Positions 50,115-59,900 of a stretch of 64,000 bases of DNA are shown piece by piece (positions within the stretch are counted from its first letter, which is position 1; every line of letters begins with the position of its first letter). A program made the translations under genes and the position numbers. The stretch covers positions 1 to 64,000 of the forward strand of contig JAMOUW010000079.1 of the NCBI GenBank assembly GCA_027067955.1, written 5' to 3'. The DNA comes from Thermaceae bacterium (GTDB taxonomy: Bacteria > Deinococcota > Deinococci > Deinococcales > Marinithermaceae). The notes beneath the pieces were generated by a model that was not told the DNA's origin, did no database searches, and worked only from the letters and a program-made list of their open reading frames with translations.

Positions 50115-50665
50115 AGGAATCGATGGGCTGGAACGCCATGCAGCGCGTAGGCCTGTTCGTTGACACGCAGAACCTCTACCACTCCGCGCGAGATTACTAC
50201 GAACGCACCGTCAACTTCGAGAGTCTGCTCAGGCACGCGGTGCAGGGCAGACAGCTGGTGCGGGCGACCGCGTACGTGGTCGAGCGCGAGAACGACACCT
50301 CTGCCTGGCCCTTTATTTACAAGCTTTCCACCATGGGGTACCGGGTGCGGCGCATGAACCTGAGCGTGCATCATACGACCGATGAGGGCAAACCCATATA
50401 CGAAGGCAATTGGGACATGGGGATAGCGGCCGACATGGTGCGGTTAATGGACTCCCTCGACGTGGTAGTTTTGGGTTCCGGTGACGGCGATTTCGTAGAC
50501 ATCCTCGAGGTGCTGATGGAAAAGGGCATCAGGGTTGAGGTCATTGCCTTCAAGGAAACCACCGCCCAGAAGCTCATAGATGCAGTAGACCAGTTCACCC
50601 ATCTTCCCGAGATCGAAGAACCTTTCATGCCGCAACGCGAGAAGAACTATCCGGGCACGAAGTGA
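50111..50665 (+). CDS. NYN-domain (LabA/DUF88-like) protein
   Basis: VGLFVDTQNLYHSARDYY...VVLGSGDGDFVDILEVLMEKGIRVEVIAF. Confidence 0.9.
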   Translation: MKESMGWNAMQRVGLFVDTQNLYHSARDYYERTVNFESLLRHAVQGRQLVRATAYVVERENDTSAWPFIYKLSTMGYRVRRMNLSVHHTTDEGKPIYEGNWDMGIAADMVRLMDSLDVVVLGSGDGDFVDILEVLMEKGIRVEVIAFKETTAQKLIDAVDQFTHLPEIEEPFMPQREKNYPGTK

Positions 50666-51681
50666 GTTCACGCGGACAGCGGATAGCAGACTACGACTAC
50701 CCCCTTTCCGAGGATCGCATCGCCCAGGAAGGCGCGGATCCGCGTGACAGCAGTCGATTAATGGTCGTTGCGCGCGGTAGGGGCGTTCTCGAGCATTCGC
50801 GTTTTTTCGAACTGCCGCGCTTTCTGGTCTCTGGAGATCTGCTAGTCTTCAATGAAACGAAGGTTTTCCCCGCCCGGCTCCACGGCGAAAAAGAAAGTGG
50901 GGCGCGGATAGAAGTACTGCTGGTGCGAAAGGAGGGCGCGGATCGTTGGTGGGCGCTGGTGCGGCCCGGCCGCCGGCTCAAGCCCGGGGCGCGGGTTCGT
51001 TTCGGCGCACTCGATGCCGAGGTGTTACAGATAAACGACGAGGGTATGCGCCTGCTTTCGTTTTCGGCGCCAGTGCAGGAGCACCTGCCCGGGCTGGGAG
51101 AAACGCCGCTTCCGCCTTACATACACAGGCGGGTTGATCCCCAGCGTTATCAAACCGTTTACGCCCGGTACGAGGGGTCGGTGGCCGCCCCAACGGCGGG
51201 GCTGCACTTCACCCCGCGCCTGCTTGATGAGCTGGCGGAGATGGGCGTGGAGATGGCCCACGTTGTGTTACACGTGGGTCCGGGAACTTTTCAACCGGTC
51301 AAGGGCGCTATTGAAAAACACCGCATGCATGCTGAATATTTCGAGGTGTCGGAAGAGGCTGCATTGCAAATCAACCGTGCCCTGGCCGAAGGGCGGCGGG
51401 TCATCGCTGTGGGGACCACGGTTGTGCGTACTCTCGAATCGGCCTTTGTTTCCGGCAAGGGGGTGCGCCCGGGTGCGGGGGAAACGAGGCTTTTCATTCG
51501 CCCCCCGTATCGTTTCGCGGTCGCTGGGGGTTTGATTACCAATTTTCATCTGCCGCGCAGCACTTTGCTCATGCTCGTTGCGGCGTTTGCCGGGTACGAC
51601 GTGACGATGGCCGCTTATCGCAAAGCGCTGGCGCATGGGTACCGTTTCTACAGTCTGGGCGATGCGATGTTGATCGTCTGA
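50662..51681 (+). CDS. queA: S-adenosylmethionine:tRNA ribosyltransferase-isomerase
   Basis: YDYPLSEDRIAQEGADPRDSSRLMV...AAPTAGLHFTPRLLDEL...HVGPGTFQPVKG...NFHLPRSTLLMLVAAFAG. Confidence 0.97.
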   Translation: MSSRGQRIADYDYPLSEDRIAQEGADPRDSSRLMVVARGRGVLEHSRFFELPRFLVSGDLLVFNETKVFPARLHGEKESGARIEVLLVRKEGADRWWALVRPGRRLKPGARVRFGALDAEVLQINDEGMRLLSFSAPVQEHLPGLGETPLPPYIHRRVDPQRYQTVYARYEGSVAAPTAGLHFTPRLLDELAEMGVEMAHVVLHVGPGTFQPVKGAIEKHRMHAEYFEVSEEAALQINRALAEGRRVIAVGTTVVRTLESAFVSGKGVRPGAGETRLFIRPPYRFAVAGGLITNFHLPRSTLLMLVAAFAGYDVTMAAYRKALAHGYRFYSLGDAMLIV

Positions 51682-51997
51682 GCTGCCTGATTTGAGGTAC
51701 GCAACCTCCGGTATTTGGCGCTTGGTGAAAGGAACGGGGCTCGTGACTGGCTGATCGGGCCCTGTGGCGAGGGTTACAATCGCGGTCTTGCGCGCCGATT
51801 AATACCACCGGCTTTCTCGTAGTGCAATCAGCAGGTCCCCTTTTGTCGGAGGAACGGGGGGCGAGGGAAGTTTTGCACGGGTTCTAGGGCGTACGTACAT
51901 TTCGTGGGTGTCTTTTGCAACCCGCTCTCGCCGCGCCGGCTCCGGGCTTCTTCGCGCCCCTCTCCCTGCACAGGGTTTCCAGGGGTCGCTTTTTAAG

Positions 51998-53758
51998 TTA
52001 TCCTCCGTTGTTGGTGCGGTAAAGCCGACGCTCGGCTTCGATGGCGTGATCTAGTTCCTGTATTTCCTTCAAAATCTGCAATGTGTGTTCCCGATCTTCT
52101 TTGAGTGCTGCCGTCAGCCGGGCGCGTTTGCGCCGCAAATATGCTTCGCGCAGTCTTGCCAGACTCTTGTCGAGCTGCTCCTTGTGTTCGCCGGCGCTAT
52201 CGCTTCCGGATAGCATCAACCGTTCGAACAGGAGGCCGCCTTCACCGCGACCGGCGAAGCGATCGAGAATCCGCCGCTGTCTGAATCCTTCTTCCTCGGC
52301 CACCCTGATGAACTCTGCCAGAAATGTGTCGTCCGGGGGCCAGCTATGATCTTCTACGTAACGTACCCAGTCAGCGAGATGGTCCGGGCCGACCGCAAGC
52401 AGCTGAGCAATGACATCCAGCTCCAGCAGCAAAATGCGGTCGTCCGGATTCTTCACCGCCGCTTCCACCTGGGCGCGTTCCACAACGCGCCGCTTGCGCT
52501 TTTGTTGGCTGCGGATTAAGTCTTCGAGAGCCCGCGGGTCCAGGCCCAAGCGATCCACGATCACTGCTTTCAAGGCTTCGGCGACGGGGTCGAAGGGATC
52601 GACGTCGACCAGGCGAGGGAGCAATCGTTCCAGCACAGCACGTTTCCCCTCAGTGGTGCCGAGATCGACGTCCTCGGCTGCCGACTGGAAGCGGTATTCG
52701 ACTTCCGGGAGGGCTTCCTCCAAAGCCCGGGCAAAGGCTTCCTTCCCGCCGGGGCTGGTGAGCAGGTCCCCGGGATCGCGCCCGGCGGGAAGCAGCACTG
52801 CGTAAGTGAGAAAACGGCGCGCCACCGCGACGTCCAGTCCCGCCAGCGTCGCTTTCCGCCCCGCTTCGTCGGCGTCGAATGCCAGATACAGCCGCTCTGC
52901 TTCCGCACGCTCCAGCAAGCGCGCTTGCTCTTGCGAGAGGGACGAGCCGAGTACGGCGACGGTTTCGGTCCAGCCCAATTGCGTTAGCGCCAGAACATCA
53001 AACAGCCCTTCGACGACGATGGCCCGGCGGCGTTTGCGGATGCTCTTCCTTGCCTCGGAAAAACCGTATAGCAGGCGGTTTTTTTTGAACAGGTCGGTTT
53101 CGGGCGTATTTAAATATTTGGGCGAGTCGTCGGCGGATAGCGCCCTGCCGGTAAATGCGACCACCCGTCCCATGGGGTCGCGTATAGGGAAGATGACCCG
53201 CCCGCGGAAACGGTCGTAGACGCGCCCCTCTTTTTCTGCAAGGACCCCCGCTTGCAAACCTAGTTTGAGGGGAACCTTATGGCGCGTTAGGTGGCGGACC
53301 AGCCCATCCCAGCTTTTTGGGGCGTAACCAAGCGAATATTGCTCTATCGTTTCGGGTTTCAGGCCGCGGCCTTGCAGATATACCAGCGCTTCATTTCCGA
53401 TGTTGTCATGAAAGTATTCAAGCGCTATCCGGTTTACGTCTACGAGGTCTTTACTAGACTTTTGGGACGGTCCGCGTTCGGGGAGCTCTACCCCGGCTTC
53501 TTGGGCAAGTTTTTCCAGGGCCTCGCGGAAGTCCAGACCCTCGATCATCTGCACAAACTTGAATACGTCGCCTCCTGCTTTGCAGCCAAAGCAGTAAAAC
53601 ATGCCCTTGTTTTCGTCTACATAAAAAGATGGAGTCTTTTCGTTATGAAAGGGGCAGAGGCCTTTCCAGCGCCCCTGGCCTGCGGGTTTCAATGGAAGGT
53701 ACCGCTCGACTAGGGATTTAAAGTCGATGCGGTCGCGGATTTCTTCACGAGGGTCCAT
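51998..53758 (-). CDS. dnaG: DNA primase
   Basis: MDPREEIRDRIDFKSLVERYLPLKPAGQGRWKGLCPFHNEKTPSFYVDENKGMFYCFGCKAGGDVFKFV Zn domain; TOPRIM VVEGLFDVLAL. Confidence 0.97.
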   Translation of the reverse strand: MDPREEIRDRIDFKSLVERYLPLKPAGQGRWKGLCPFHNEKTPSFYVDENKGMFYCFGCKAGGDVFKFVQMIEGLDFREALEKLAQEAGVELPERGPSQKSSKDLVDVNRIALEYFHDNIGNEALVYLQGRGLKPETIEQYSLGYAPKSWDGLVRHLTRHKVPLKLGLQAGVLAEKEGRVYDRFRGRVIFPIRDPMGRVVAFTGRALSADDSPKYLNTPETDLFKKNRLLYGFSEARKSIRKRRRAIVVEGLFDVLALTQLGWTETVAVLGSSLSQEQARLLERAEAERLYLAFDADEAGRKATLAGLDVAVARRFLTYAVLLPAGRDPGDLLTSPGGKEAFARALEEALPEVEYRFQSAAEDVDLGTTEGKRAVLERLLPRLVDVDPFDPVAEALKAVIVDRLGLDPRALEDLIRSQQKRKRRVVERAQVEAAVKNPDDRILLLELDVIAQLLAVGPDHLADWVRYVEDHSWPPDDTFLAEFIRVAEEEGFRQRRILDRFAGRGEGGLLFERLMLSGSDSAGEHKEQLDKSLARLREAYLRRKRARLTAALKEDREHTLQILKEIQELDHAIEAERRLYRTNNGG

Positions 53759-56700
53759 CGGTTTCCTGCAGCCGTGCGCTGCTGCCATGCTGGCGCGCCC
53801 ACGCACCCAGGATACCGTAGCCTCCGAGGCTGTGGTCAGCCGCAGAACCGGAATGCTCCAGCCGGGTCAGCAGAGATTGCCGCCACGTTTCCTGCGTAGC
53901 CAGTGAACCCTTGAAGCGCAGGAGGTGCTCAACCGGTTCGCCCCGCCCCATGGCGATTTCTGCCCGCAACAGACGCGCAGTTTCACTGACCGCTACGAAG
54001 CCCCCGGCACCGGCGCGCCTTTGCAGGTGCTGCGCCAGCGCCAGCGCCTTTTTCGGTTTTCTATGCATCAGATACAGACCCCACAAGGTCAGGGTCAGGT
54101 AGTGCAGATAAGGGCCGCTGCTACGAGTTTGCCTGCGGGCGGCCTTGAGTACGGGTATGGGGTTCCCGCCCGTACGCCATATCCGCAATGCTTCAGAGAG
54201 GGCAAATAGCAAATGGCCCGGCGAAGAGGTTTCCTGGGCGTGACGACGCTGCAGCTCGCGGAAGCGTTGTTCGCTATCGGGACCACCACGCAAGGCGTAT
54301 GCCAGGGCCAGGTTAGCCCCCAGCCAGTGATGAGGTTCACCAGCATAAGCAGACTCGCCCAATACTATAGCCTGTTGTAATTGCCCGGTTTCTATGAAAT
54401 AGCGCATGCGGATTGCGTGGATTCGCGCCCTCTCATTCGGTGTTCGCGCGTGATCCAGGTGAACCTCGGCTTGCTCCAGTGCGGCAGCCGCCTCACTGGC
54501 CCGACCTTGATCGAGCCACAATCCCGCACGAACGCTCCACGCGGTGGTGGCCAGACCGGGATGGGCTTTGCGCGCGTGCTCGACGGCCCGATCTGCCCAT
54601 TCGGCGGCGGCCTCCAGTCGCTCTGCCATCCAGCGGTGCCCGCTTATTGCCAGTGCCGCTTCCGCAGCGCGGCTTTCGTTGCGAGCTTCCATGTAGTGGG
54701 TATATGCCGAATGCATGGCCCTGGCAGCCTCTTCGTAGCGACCTAGTTCGGCGTAGCTTTCAGCAAGGAGACGGGCATGCGCGGCTCTGAGTTCAGGGGG
54801 ACCTTGCGGCTGCGCCGCGTGCAGGCGCTCGAGCCTTTCGGCTGGAGGGTCGAGCGCCAATAGTGCCATAGCGACCTCCGGATCGCCTCGCCGTGCCTTC
54901 AAGTAACGGCCGAGATTGATCCTTGCCTCCTTGGCCATGCCCAGGCGCGCCTGCGCCAGGCCGGTAAGCTTGAGCGCTTCGTGGGATGTCTGCCCTTCTA
55001 GCCACGAGAGTGCCGTTTCGGGCGATCCCCCCTCCAGATGCAGCGCCGCCAGGCGCAACCGGGCTTCATCCTTGTTTTCGTCAGGAAAGTAACCCAGCGC
55101 AGCCTGATAGTATTGCTCGGCGCCGCGGAAGATGCCTTCTTCTTTTTGCAGGTCGCCGGCGCGCAGGTAGGCGCGCGCCGCGTCGAGATTGCGGCCTGCC
55201 AATCGCGCGTGCTCGGCCGCCTGGGCGGCGTAGTGAGTACTGGGTCGGTTTCGCAACCAGTGCCAGTAGGCCTCGTGAAGCCGCAGGCGGTCCTTTTTCG
55301 AGAGAAAGAGGCGGGCGGCTTTTTGTAGCAATGGGTTGGCGACCCGCAGCGCTGTTGCGTCTTCGTCGCTCGTAGTGTCGGCTACCAGGTAGCCGTCTTC
55401 GACGAGGTCGGTAATGGCGCTGTCTACTTCTTCGTTGAGCAGCTCCCGCAGCAAACCCGGCCAGCTAGCTGGCTGTCCTAGGGCGGTATAGAGAAGAATC
55501 TTCCGGTGTAGCGGGCGCAGTTTGTCCAGCCGGGACTGAAAAGCCGCCATTACCGATGCGCCGGGATCTGCTGATAGCGCAAGGAAGCGCAAGGCTAGCG
55601 GGAAACCTCCGCTTTCTCGATATATCCCCTCGCGGGTACCCTTGTCCAGTGCGGGATTGAGGTGCCTGAGGTAGGCGTCGGCATCGCGCGGCGATAGCGG
55701 TCCCAGCATTAGATCGGCTCCTGGGGCTGGCGAGCGTTTGAGCACCAGCACCGTCAGGCCTTTCAGGGGTTCGCTGCGGAGTTCGTCAAGCAGGCGACCA
55801 AGCAGAGCATGGTCGTGTGGTCCGCTGCGCATGACCAGCACCGTGGGGCGCTCCGTGGCCAAATATTGAAGGCCGCGCCGGAAGCTGCGCGCCAGGGTGC
55901 TCTCCAGGTCTTCCGGGGGGGCGGGACGCTCGGATTCCAGGCCAAGTGCGAAGGCAAGTGCCCGGCGGTCGAGGTCGGCGAGGGGAAGCTGCGCAAGGAT
56001 GGCTTCGGGGGTCATGCCCAGACTGCGCGCCAGTGCCTGTTGCAGGATTTCACGCACGGGGCTCCCTACGTCCACCCCGGGAATGTGAATCGTGCGTATC
56101 TGGGACGAACTGCGCCTCAGGGCTTCCTCTACCAAGAACGTTTTTCCGGCGCCGATGGGTCCCGAAATCACGGCCACGCGGCCGCCGCCCCGTTCGGCCT
56201 CGCCGATCCAGCCCAGAACCCGCTTGATCTCTTCTTCGCGGCCGAAGAGGGGATGTTCGCGTCGCCCCCAGCCCTGGAAGACTCCTACAGGCTGGGGTTC
56301 CCGAAAGCCCTTGAAAAGGCGCGGTTTCAGACCCTTAAGGTTGGCCTCGGGGATCAGCTGTGCCGTTACCTGGTCCAGCCATACTTCGCCGCCCGGGGCC
56401 GATGCGGCGAGACGCTGTGCCAGATTCACGGGGGTTCCTATCACGGTTTGGTGCTGCCCCTGTTCGCTTCCTAGCGGTCCCAGCAGCACCAGGCCGGTGG
56501 CGAGCCCTACCCGGCCTTGCAGCTCCTGACCGTTACCGCGTGTGGCTTCGACCATGCAGGCCGCCGCTTGCAGCGCTCGCAAGGGTTCGTTCTCGCGGCT
56601 CTTTTGCAGCCCGAAGACGGCGAGCATGCCGTCGCCGAAGAACTTGTCCACGTAGCCGCCATGAGTGGTTACGCAGTCGCGGGCCCGCTCCAGCAGTTTA

Positions 56701-56885
56701 TGAACTGCATGATGGGTGTCTTCCAGGTCGTGCGCGGTGGTGTAGCGGCTGAAGTTGGTGAGGTCGAAAAACAAGGCAGTCGCCCACCTGCGCTGCGGCA
56801 GCGGGGCCCTGCTCAGCGGATTGCCGCAATGCCCGCAGAACTGAAATCCCTCTGGATTGCGTGCACCGCAATGCGGGCAACGCAC
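53745..56885 (-). CDS. zinc-ribbon / class III nucleotidyl cyclase / AAA ATPase / TPR protein
   Basis: MRCPHCGARNPEGFQFCGHCGNPL; FFDLTNFSRYTT, GYVDKFFGDGMLAVFG, TVIGTPVNLAQRLA; GPIGAGKTFLVEEAL; C-terminal TPRs. Confidence 0.92.
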   Translation of the reverse strand: MRCPHCGARNPEGFQFCGHCGNPLSRAPLPQRRWATALFFDLTNFSRYTTAHDLEDTHHAVHKLLERARDCVTTHGGYVDKFFGDGMLAVFGLQKSRENEPLRALQAAACMVEATRGNGQELQGRVGLATGLVLLGPLGSEQGQHQTVIGTPVNLAQRLAASAPGGEVWLDQVTAQLIPEANLKGLKPRLFKGFREPQPVGVFQGWGRREHPLFGREEEIKRVLGWIGEAERGGGRVAVISGPIGAGKTFLVEEALRRSSSQIRTIHIPGVDVGSPVREILQQALARSLGMTPEAILAQLPLADLDRRALAFALGLESERPAPPEDLESTLARSFRRGLQYLATERPTVLVMRSGPHDHALLGRLLDELRSEPLKGLTVLVLKRSPAPGADLMLGPLSPRDADAYLRHLNPALDKGTREGIYRESGGFPLALRFLALSADPGASVMAAFQSRLDKLRPLHRKILLYTALGQPASWPGLLRELLNEEVDSAITDLVEDGYLVADTTSDEDATALRVANPLLQKAARLFLSKKDRLRLHEAYWHWLRNRPSTHYAAQAAEHARLAGRNLDAARAYLRAGDLQKEEGIFRGAEQYYQAALGYFPDENKDEARLRLAALHLEGGSPETALSWLEGQTSHEALKLTGLAQARLGMAKEARINLGRYLKARRGDPEVAMALLALDPPAERLERLHAAQPQGPPELRAAHARLLAESYAELGRYEEAARAMHSAYTHYMEARNESRAAEAALAISGHRWMAERLEAAAEWADRAVEHARKAHPGLATTAWSVRAGLWLDQGRASEAAAALEQAEVHLDHARTPNERARIHAIRMRYFIETGQLQQAIVLGESAYAGEPHHWLGANLALAYALRGGPDSEQRFRELQRRHAQETSSPGHLLFALSEALRIWRTGGNPIPVLKAARRQTRSSGPYLHYLTLTLWGLYLMHRKPKKALALAQHLQRRAGAGGFVAVSETARLLRAEIAMGRGEPVEHLLRFKGSLATQETWRQSLLTRLEHSGSAADHSLGGYGILGAWARQHGSSARLQETDGPS

Positions 56886-56889
56886 CTGA

Positions 56890-57309
56890 TTACAACCTCC
56901 CTTCCATCCGGAAAGCCATCAGGGGGGGTTCGGTGGTGACCTCTATGTCCATCCCCTCTTCAAGGGGCTTCTCCGATGCGAGGACCAAAGGTAGACCACA
57001 ATCCATGAGATAGAAGCCCGGTTCCAGCTCGGCCTGGACCCGGCCCTTCAGCCGATAGCGCCCCCCGGAGAGCTCCTCTATTCCCGGAGCGTGCCGGCGG
57101 TACCTGAACGATTCGACGCTTGCATGCAATACCAGTTCGACCTGGCCAGTGGGTGCCGGAGGTGCGCACCGATCGAAGGGGTAAAGCACCCCGACGGGGG
57201 TAATCGCCTCGAGTAAGGGATAGCCGAAGGGATACGGTAACAGCTCAACGTTTACCGCGTGATCGGCGAAGTGTTCCGCGAAGTACTCGGGGCTTTCCTC
57301 ATAGGCCAT
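56890..57309 (-). CDS. hypothetical protein (139 aa), cotranscribed with cyclase and dnaG
   Basis: TAAAAT-N6-ATG start; 4-nt gap to the cyclase gene. Confidence 0.7.
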   Translation of the reverse strand: MAYEESPEYFAEHFADHAVNVELLPYPFGYPLLEAITPVGVLYPFDRCAPPAPTGQVELVLHASVESFRYRRHAPGIEELSGGRYRLKGRVQAELEPGFYLMDCGLPLVLASEKPLEEGMDIEVTTEPPLMAFRMEGRL

Positions 57310-57390
57310 GGGAACATTTTAGGTTAGGGAACCAGCCGTGGCGTACCCCAAAATAGGGGGGGTGTGACCGGGGTGAGAGCGACGTTTGGC

Positions 57391-59841
57391 TCAGAAGACG
57401 GGACCGATTCGAAAATGGAAAACGCCCCGAGGATGAATTCCGCTGAAGCCGTAATCGAAGCGAAGTGCAGGGAGGAGGACCGAACCGTAACCCAGGTTCA
57501 GCTGCACTCCGGCGCCGAAGCCCGCTTTCAGGTCCGGGTCGTCTCCTGGATTCCATGCTGTTCCGAAGTCCACGAAGAGAATGCCAATGACGGTTTGGCT
57601 GATGACCGATTGCAGGTTGAAGTCGTAACGGTACTCCACGGAGCTGCCCAGGAAGTAGCGCCCGGAGAACTCCATGGGTTTGTAGCCCCTTAGTGTTCCG
57701 ATCTCCACCTGGTTACCCCCCAGGAAGAAGATGCGACTGGCTGGAGGATCTCCTAGGACAGCTCCCCCCGAAGCGCGCAAGGCGAAAACCTGGCGCGGGT
57801 CTTCGTCCACCACGGTATAGGTCTTGAAGTTAATCCAGGCAGGTACAAATTGGCTCGCAGGTTTTCCATAGGGAATGTTGAGACCATAAGCCAGGGATCC
57901 TGTGAGGGTAAACCCCTGTCTGGGGAACTGGGGGTCTTCGACGGTTGAGTACGTGGCTGAAGTCCCGACCGAGAAGCTGCGGTAGGGGACGGGCAGCAGG
58001 CTGCGGGCTGTGGCCTCGTCGGGTTTGGATGGTTTATCGGGATCGTAAATTTCCAGCTTGGGTTGCACCCACTCGCCATCGAGATTGACGAAGACCTTGA
58101 GGTTGTCCAGCTCGCGCGACCAGGGTCTGCCTACGGAAAACTTGCCGCCGCTGCGGCGCTCGCTATACTCCCAGCCCGTGTCTGAGTCGTTCGAATCCTT
58201 CAGCGGCAGATTACCCAGCGGATAAGTATAGGCGCTAATGCTGAAGCTAGTGGGCACTTCCTTGAAGTCCAGATAATCTACCCAGAGCCAGGGAATGCTG
58301 TAGCTGGCGCGAATGGAAACGTTGTCGTGGGCGTCGTTCTCTCCGAACGACAGGTTGAGGCTGGCCTGATGGGCGCGGCCCCATAAGTTCTTGGTCTCCA
58401 GTGTCGCCTGACCGCTCCAGCCTTCTACGCTGGACCAGGCTAGGGCAGGGGCCAGTACGGTGGTTTTTGCCTCTTTGAGAGTAAGGATCAATATCAGGCG
58501 GTCGGGGGATTCCCCGGTCGTCGTATTGACCGCGGGGGGTTCTGCCAGCAGTCCTGAACGCAATAGGTTGCTGATGCCCTTACGAATTGCCGGAACCGAG
58601 AATAGTGTTCCCGGAGGCGGGAGCTCACGAAGTACGACGAAGTCGCGCGTGCTGTGCGCTCCCGTCCAGTCGAGCCGGTAACCCCCGATTCTCAGTTCGT
58701 GAATTCTAAGCAGGTAAACACCGTTTTCAAAGGTGAAGTCCGGCTGAGGAAGGATTTCATATCCGGCGTCGTGGTAGGCCCGCTGGATTCGAATGAAGTC
58801 TTCCTGGGCCAGTTCGGGAGAAAATAGATCACCCGGGCGCAGGCGGAGTAGCGATTTTAGCTCCTCCGGGTCGAGTGCGGTTACTCCCTCCAGGCGCAGC
58901 TCGCGAATCTTTCCATAACGCACCTCTCCTGGAGTGAGCACCACCCGAACCCGGTCGCCGCCGGCGGGCTCGATTCTGAGCCGAATCTCGCGTTCGACTT
59001 CGCGGGAGATTCGGGCGACCTCGTCAAGCAAGCGATCGTAATTGAGAATTTCCCCTACTTTTAACCCAACCCTAACATTCTGTAGTTCCCCGGTATCGAT
59101 CTCTGCAAGCTTCAGTTCGTGGATGAATACAGTCAATGTTCCTTCTGCCAGGTAGGTTCGCTTGGGATCTACACCAGAGAAGCGATATCCGGCTTCGAAG
59201 TACTTACGGTTGATTTGTTCAATGGCGCTGCGGTATAGGGGCCAGGAGAACTCTCCCTTCTCGAGCAGGGGTTTAAAAGGTTGCCTTAACTCCGGGAGCG
59301 GAAAGACGCTCGCACCCTTTATTTCAAGTTTCTTGAGGGGTTGGGTTTCCTTCACAGAATAAGTCAATGTAATCCCAGATCCGCCCTCCAGGGTTTCCAG
59401 CTCCACTTCGGGGGTGAAGGGAAAACCCCGTTCCCGGTAGAAATTGGCGAGACGTTCCGCCCCTTCCCGGGCCCGAACGGGGTTGAACGTAGCTCCAGTA
59501 CCCAGGGCGAGTTCGTCATTGAGCAGTTGCGCAAGCTGATCCGGTGGAAATGCTTGCGATTTTACCTCTACCTTTGCTATTGGAGGATTTGGTTCCAGTT
59601 TCACAATAAGAACGTCGTCTTCAAGAGCGACCTCTACTTTGCGGAAATAGCCGCTTTCCATGAGTGCGTTGCGGACTGCTTCTACATCGATGCTGCCAGT
59701 GTCCTGCCCAGGTTTTACTGGCAGCGCTACCCGCGCCAGGGCAGACAGCACCGGGTCGGCACCTTCGATGCGGATATCGGCGAGGGGGGCGGCTAAAGCA
59801 AGACCTGCCGTCAGCAGCAGCGGTACCAGGTAGTGTCGCAT
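57391..59841 (-). CDS. bamA: outer membrane assembly protein, Omp85/BamA family
   Basis: Signal peptide, several POTRA-like repeats, C-terminal beta-barrel with PRQGF, LGGNQVEIGTLRGYKP, terminal F; LPALRFDYGFSG. Confidence 0.9.
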   Translation of the reverse strand: MRHYLVPLLLTAGLALAAPLADIRIEGADPVLSALARVALPVKPGQDTGSIDVEAVRNALMESGYFRKVEVALEDDVLIVKLEPNPPIAKVEVKSQAFPPDQLAQLLNDELALGTGATFNPVRAREGAERLANFYRERGFPFTPEVELETLEGGSGITLTYSVKETQPLKKLEIKGASVFPLPELRQPFKPLLEKGEFSWPLYRSAIEQINRKYFEAGYRFSGVDPKRTYLAEGTLTVFIHELKLAEIDTGELQNVRVGLKVGEILNYDRLLDEVARISREVEREIRLRIEPAGGDRVRVVLTPGEVRYGKIRELRLEGVTALDPEELKSLLRLRPGDLFSPELAQEDFIRIQRAYHDAGYEILPQPDFTFENGVYLLRIHELRIGGYRLDWTGAHSTRDFVVLRELPPPGTLFSVPAIRKGISNLLRSGLLAEPPAVNTTTGESPDRLILILTLKEAKTTVLAPALAWSSVEGWSGQATLETKNLWGRAHQASLNLSFGENDAHDNVSIRASYSIPWLWVDYLDFKEVPTSFSISAYTYPLGNLPLKDSNDSDTGWEYSERRSGGKFSVGRPWSRELDNLKVFVNLDGEWVQPKLEIYDPDKPSKPDEATARSLLPVPYRSFSVGTSATYSTVEDPQFPRQGFTLTGSLAYGLNIPYGKPASQFVPAWINFKTYTVVDEDPRQVFALRASGGAVLGDPPASRIFFLGGNQVEIGTLRGYKPMEFSGRYFLGSSVEYRYDFNLQSVISQTVIGILFVDFGTAWNPGDDPDLKAGFGAGVQLNLGYGSVLLPALRFDYGFSGIHPRGVFHFRIGPVF

Positions 59842-59847
59842 ATCCTG

Positions 59848-59894
59848 ATGCTACCTCTACGCGTGAAGTGGGCGTGAGACCCGTGTGGTAACGT
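59848..59894. promoter_or_regulatory. divergent leaderless-type promoters: TAGCAT (minus, 59848-59853, bamA) and TAACGT (plus, 59889-59894, PNP), each 6 nt from start codon
   Basis: minus TAGCAT-caggat-ATG; plus TAACGT-aatatt-GTG. Confidence 0.65.
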
Positions 59895-59900
59895 AATATT

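Noticed and set aside
51682-51997. tRNA or preQ1 riboswitch near queA
   Set aside because: No T-arm GTTCRANNC with flanking stems and no preQ1 consensus; the region is downstream of queA
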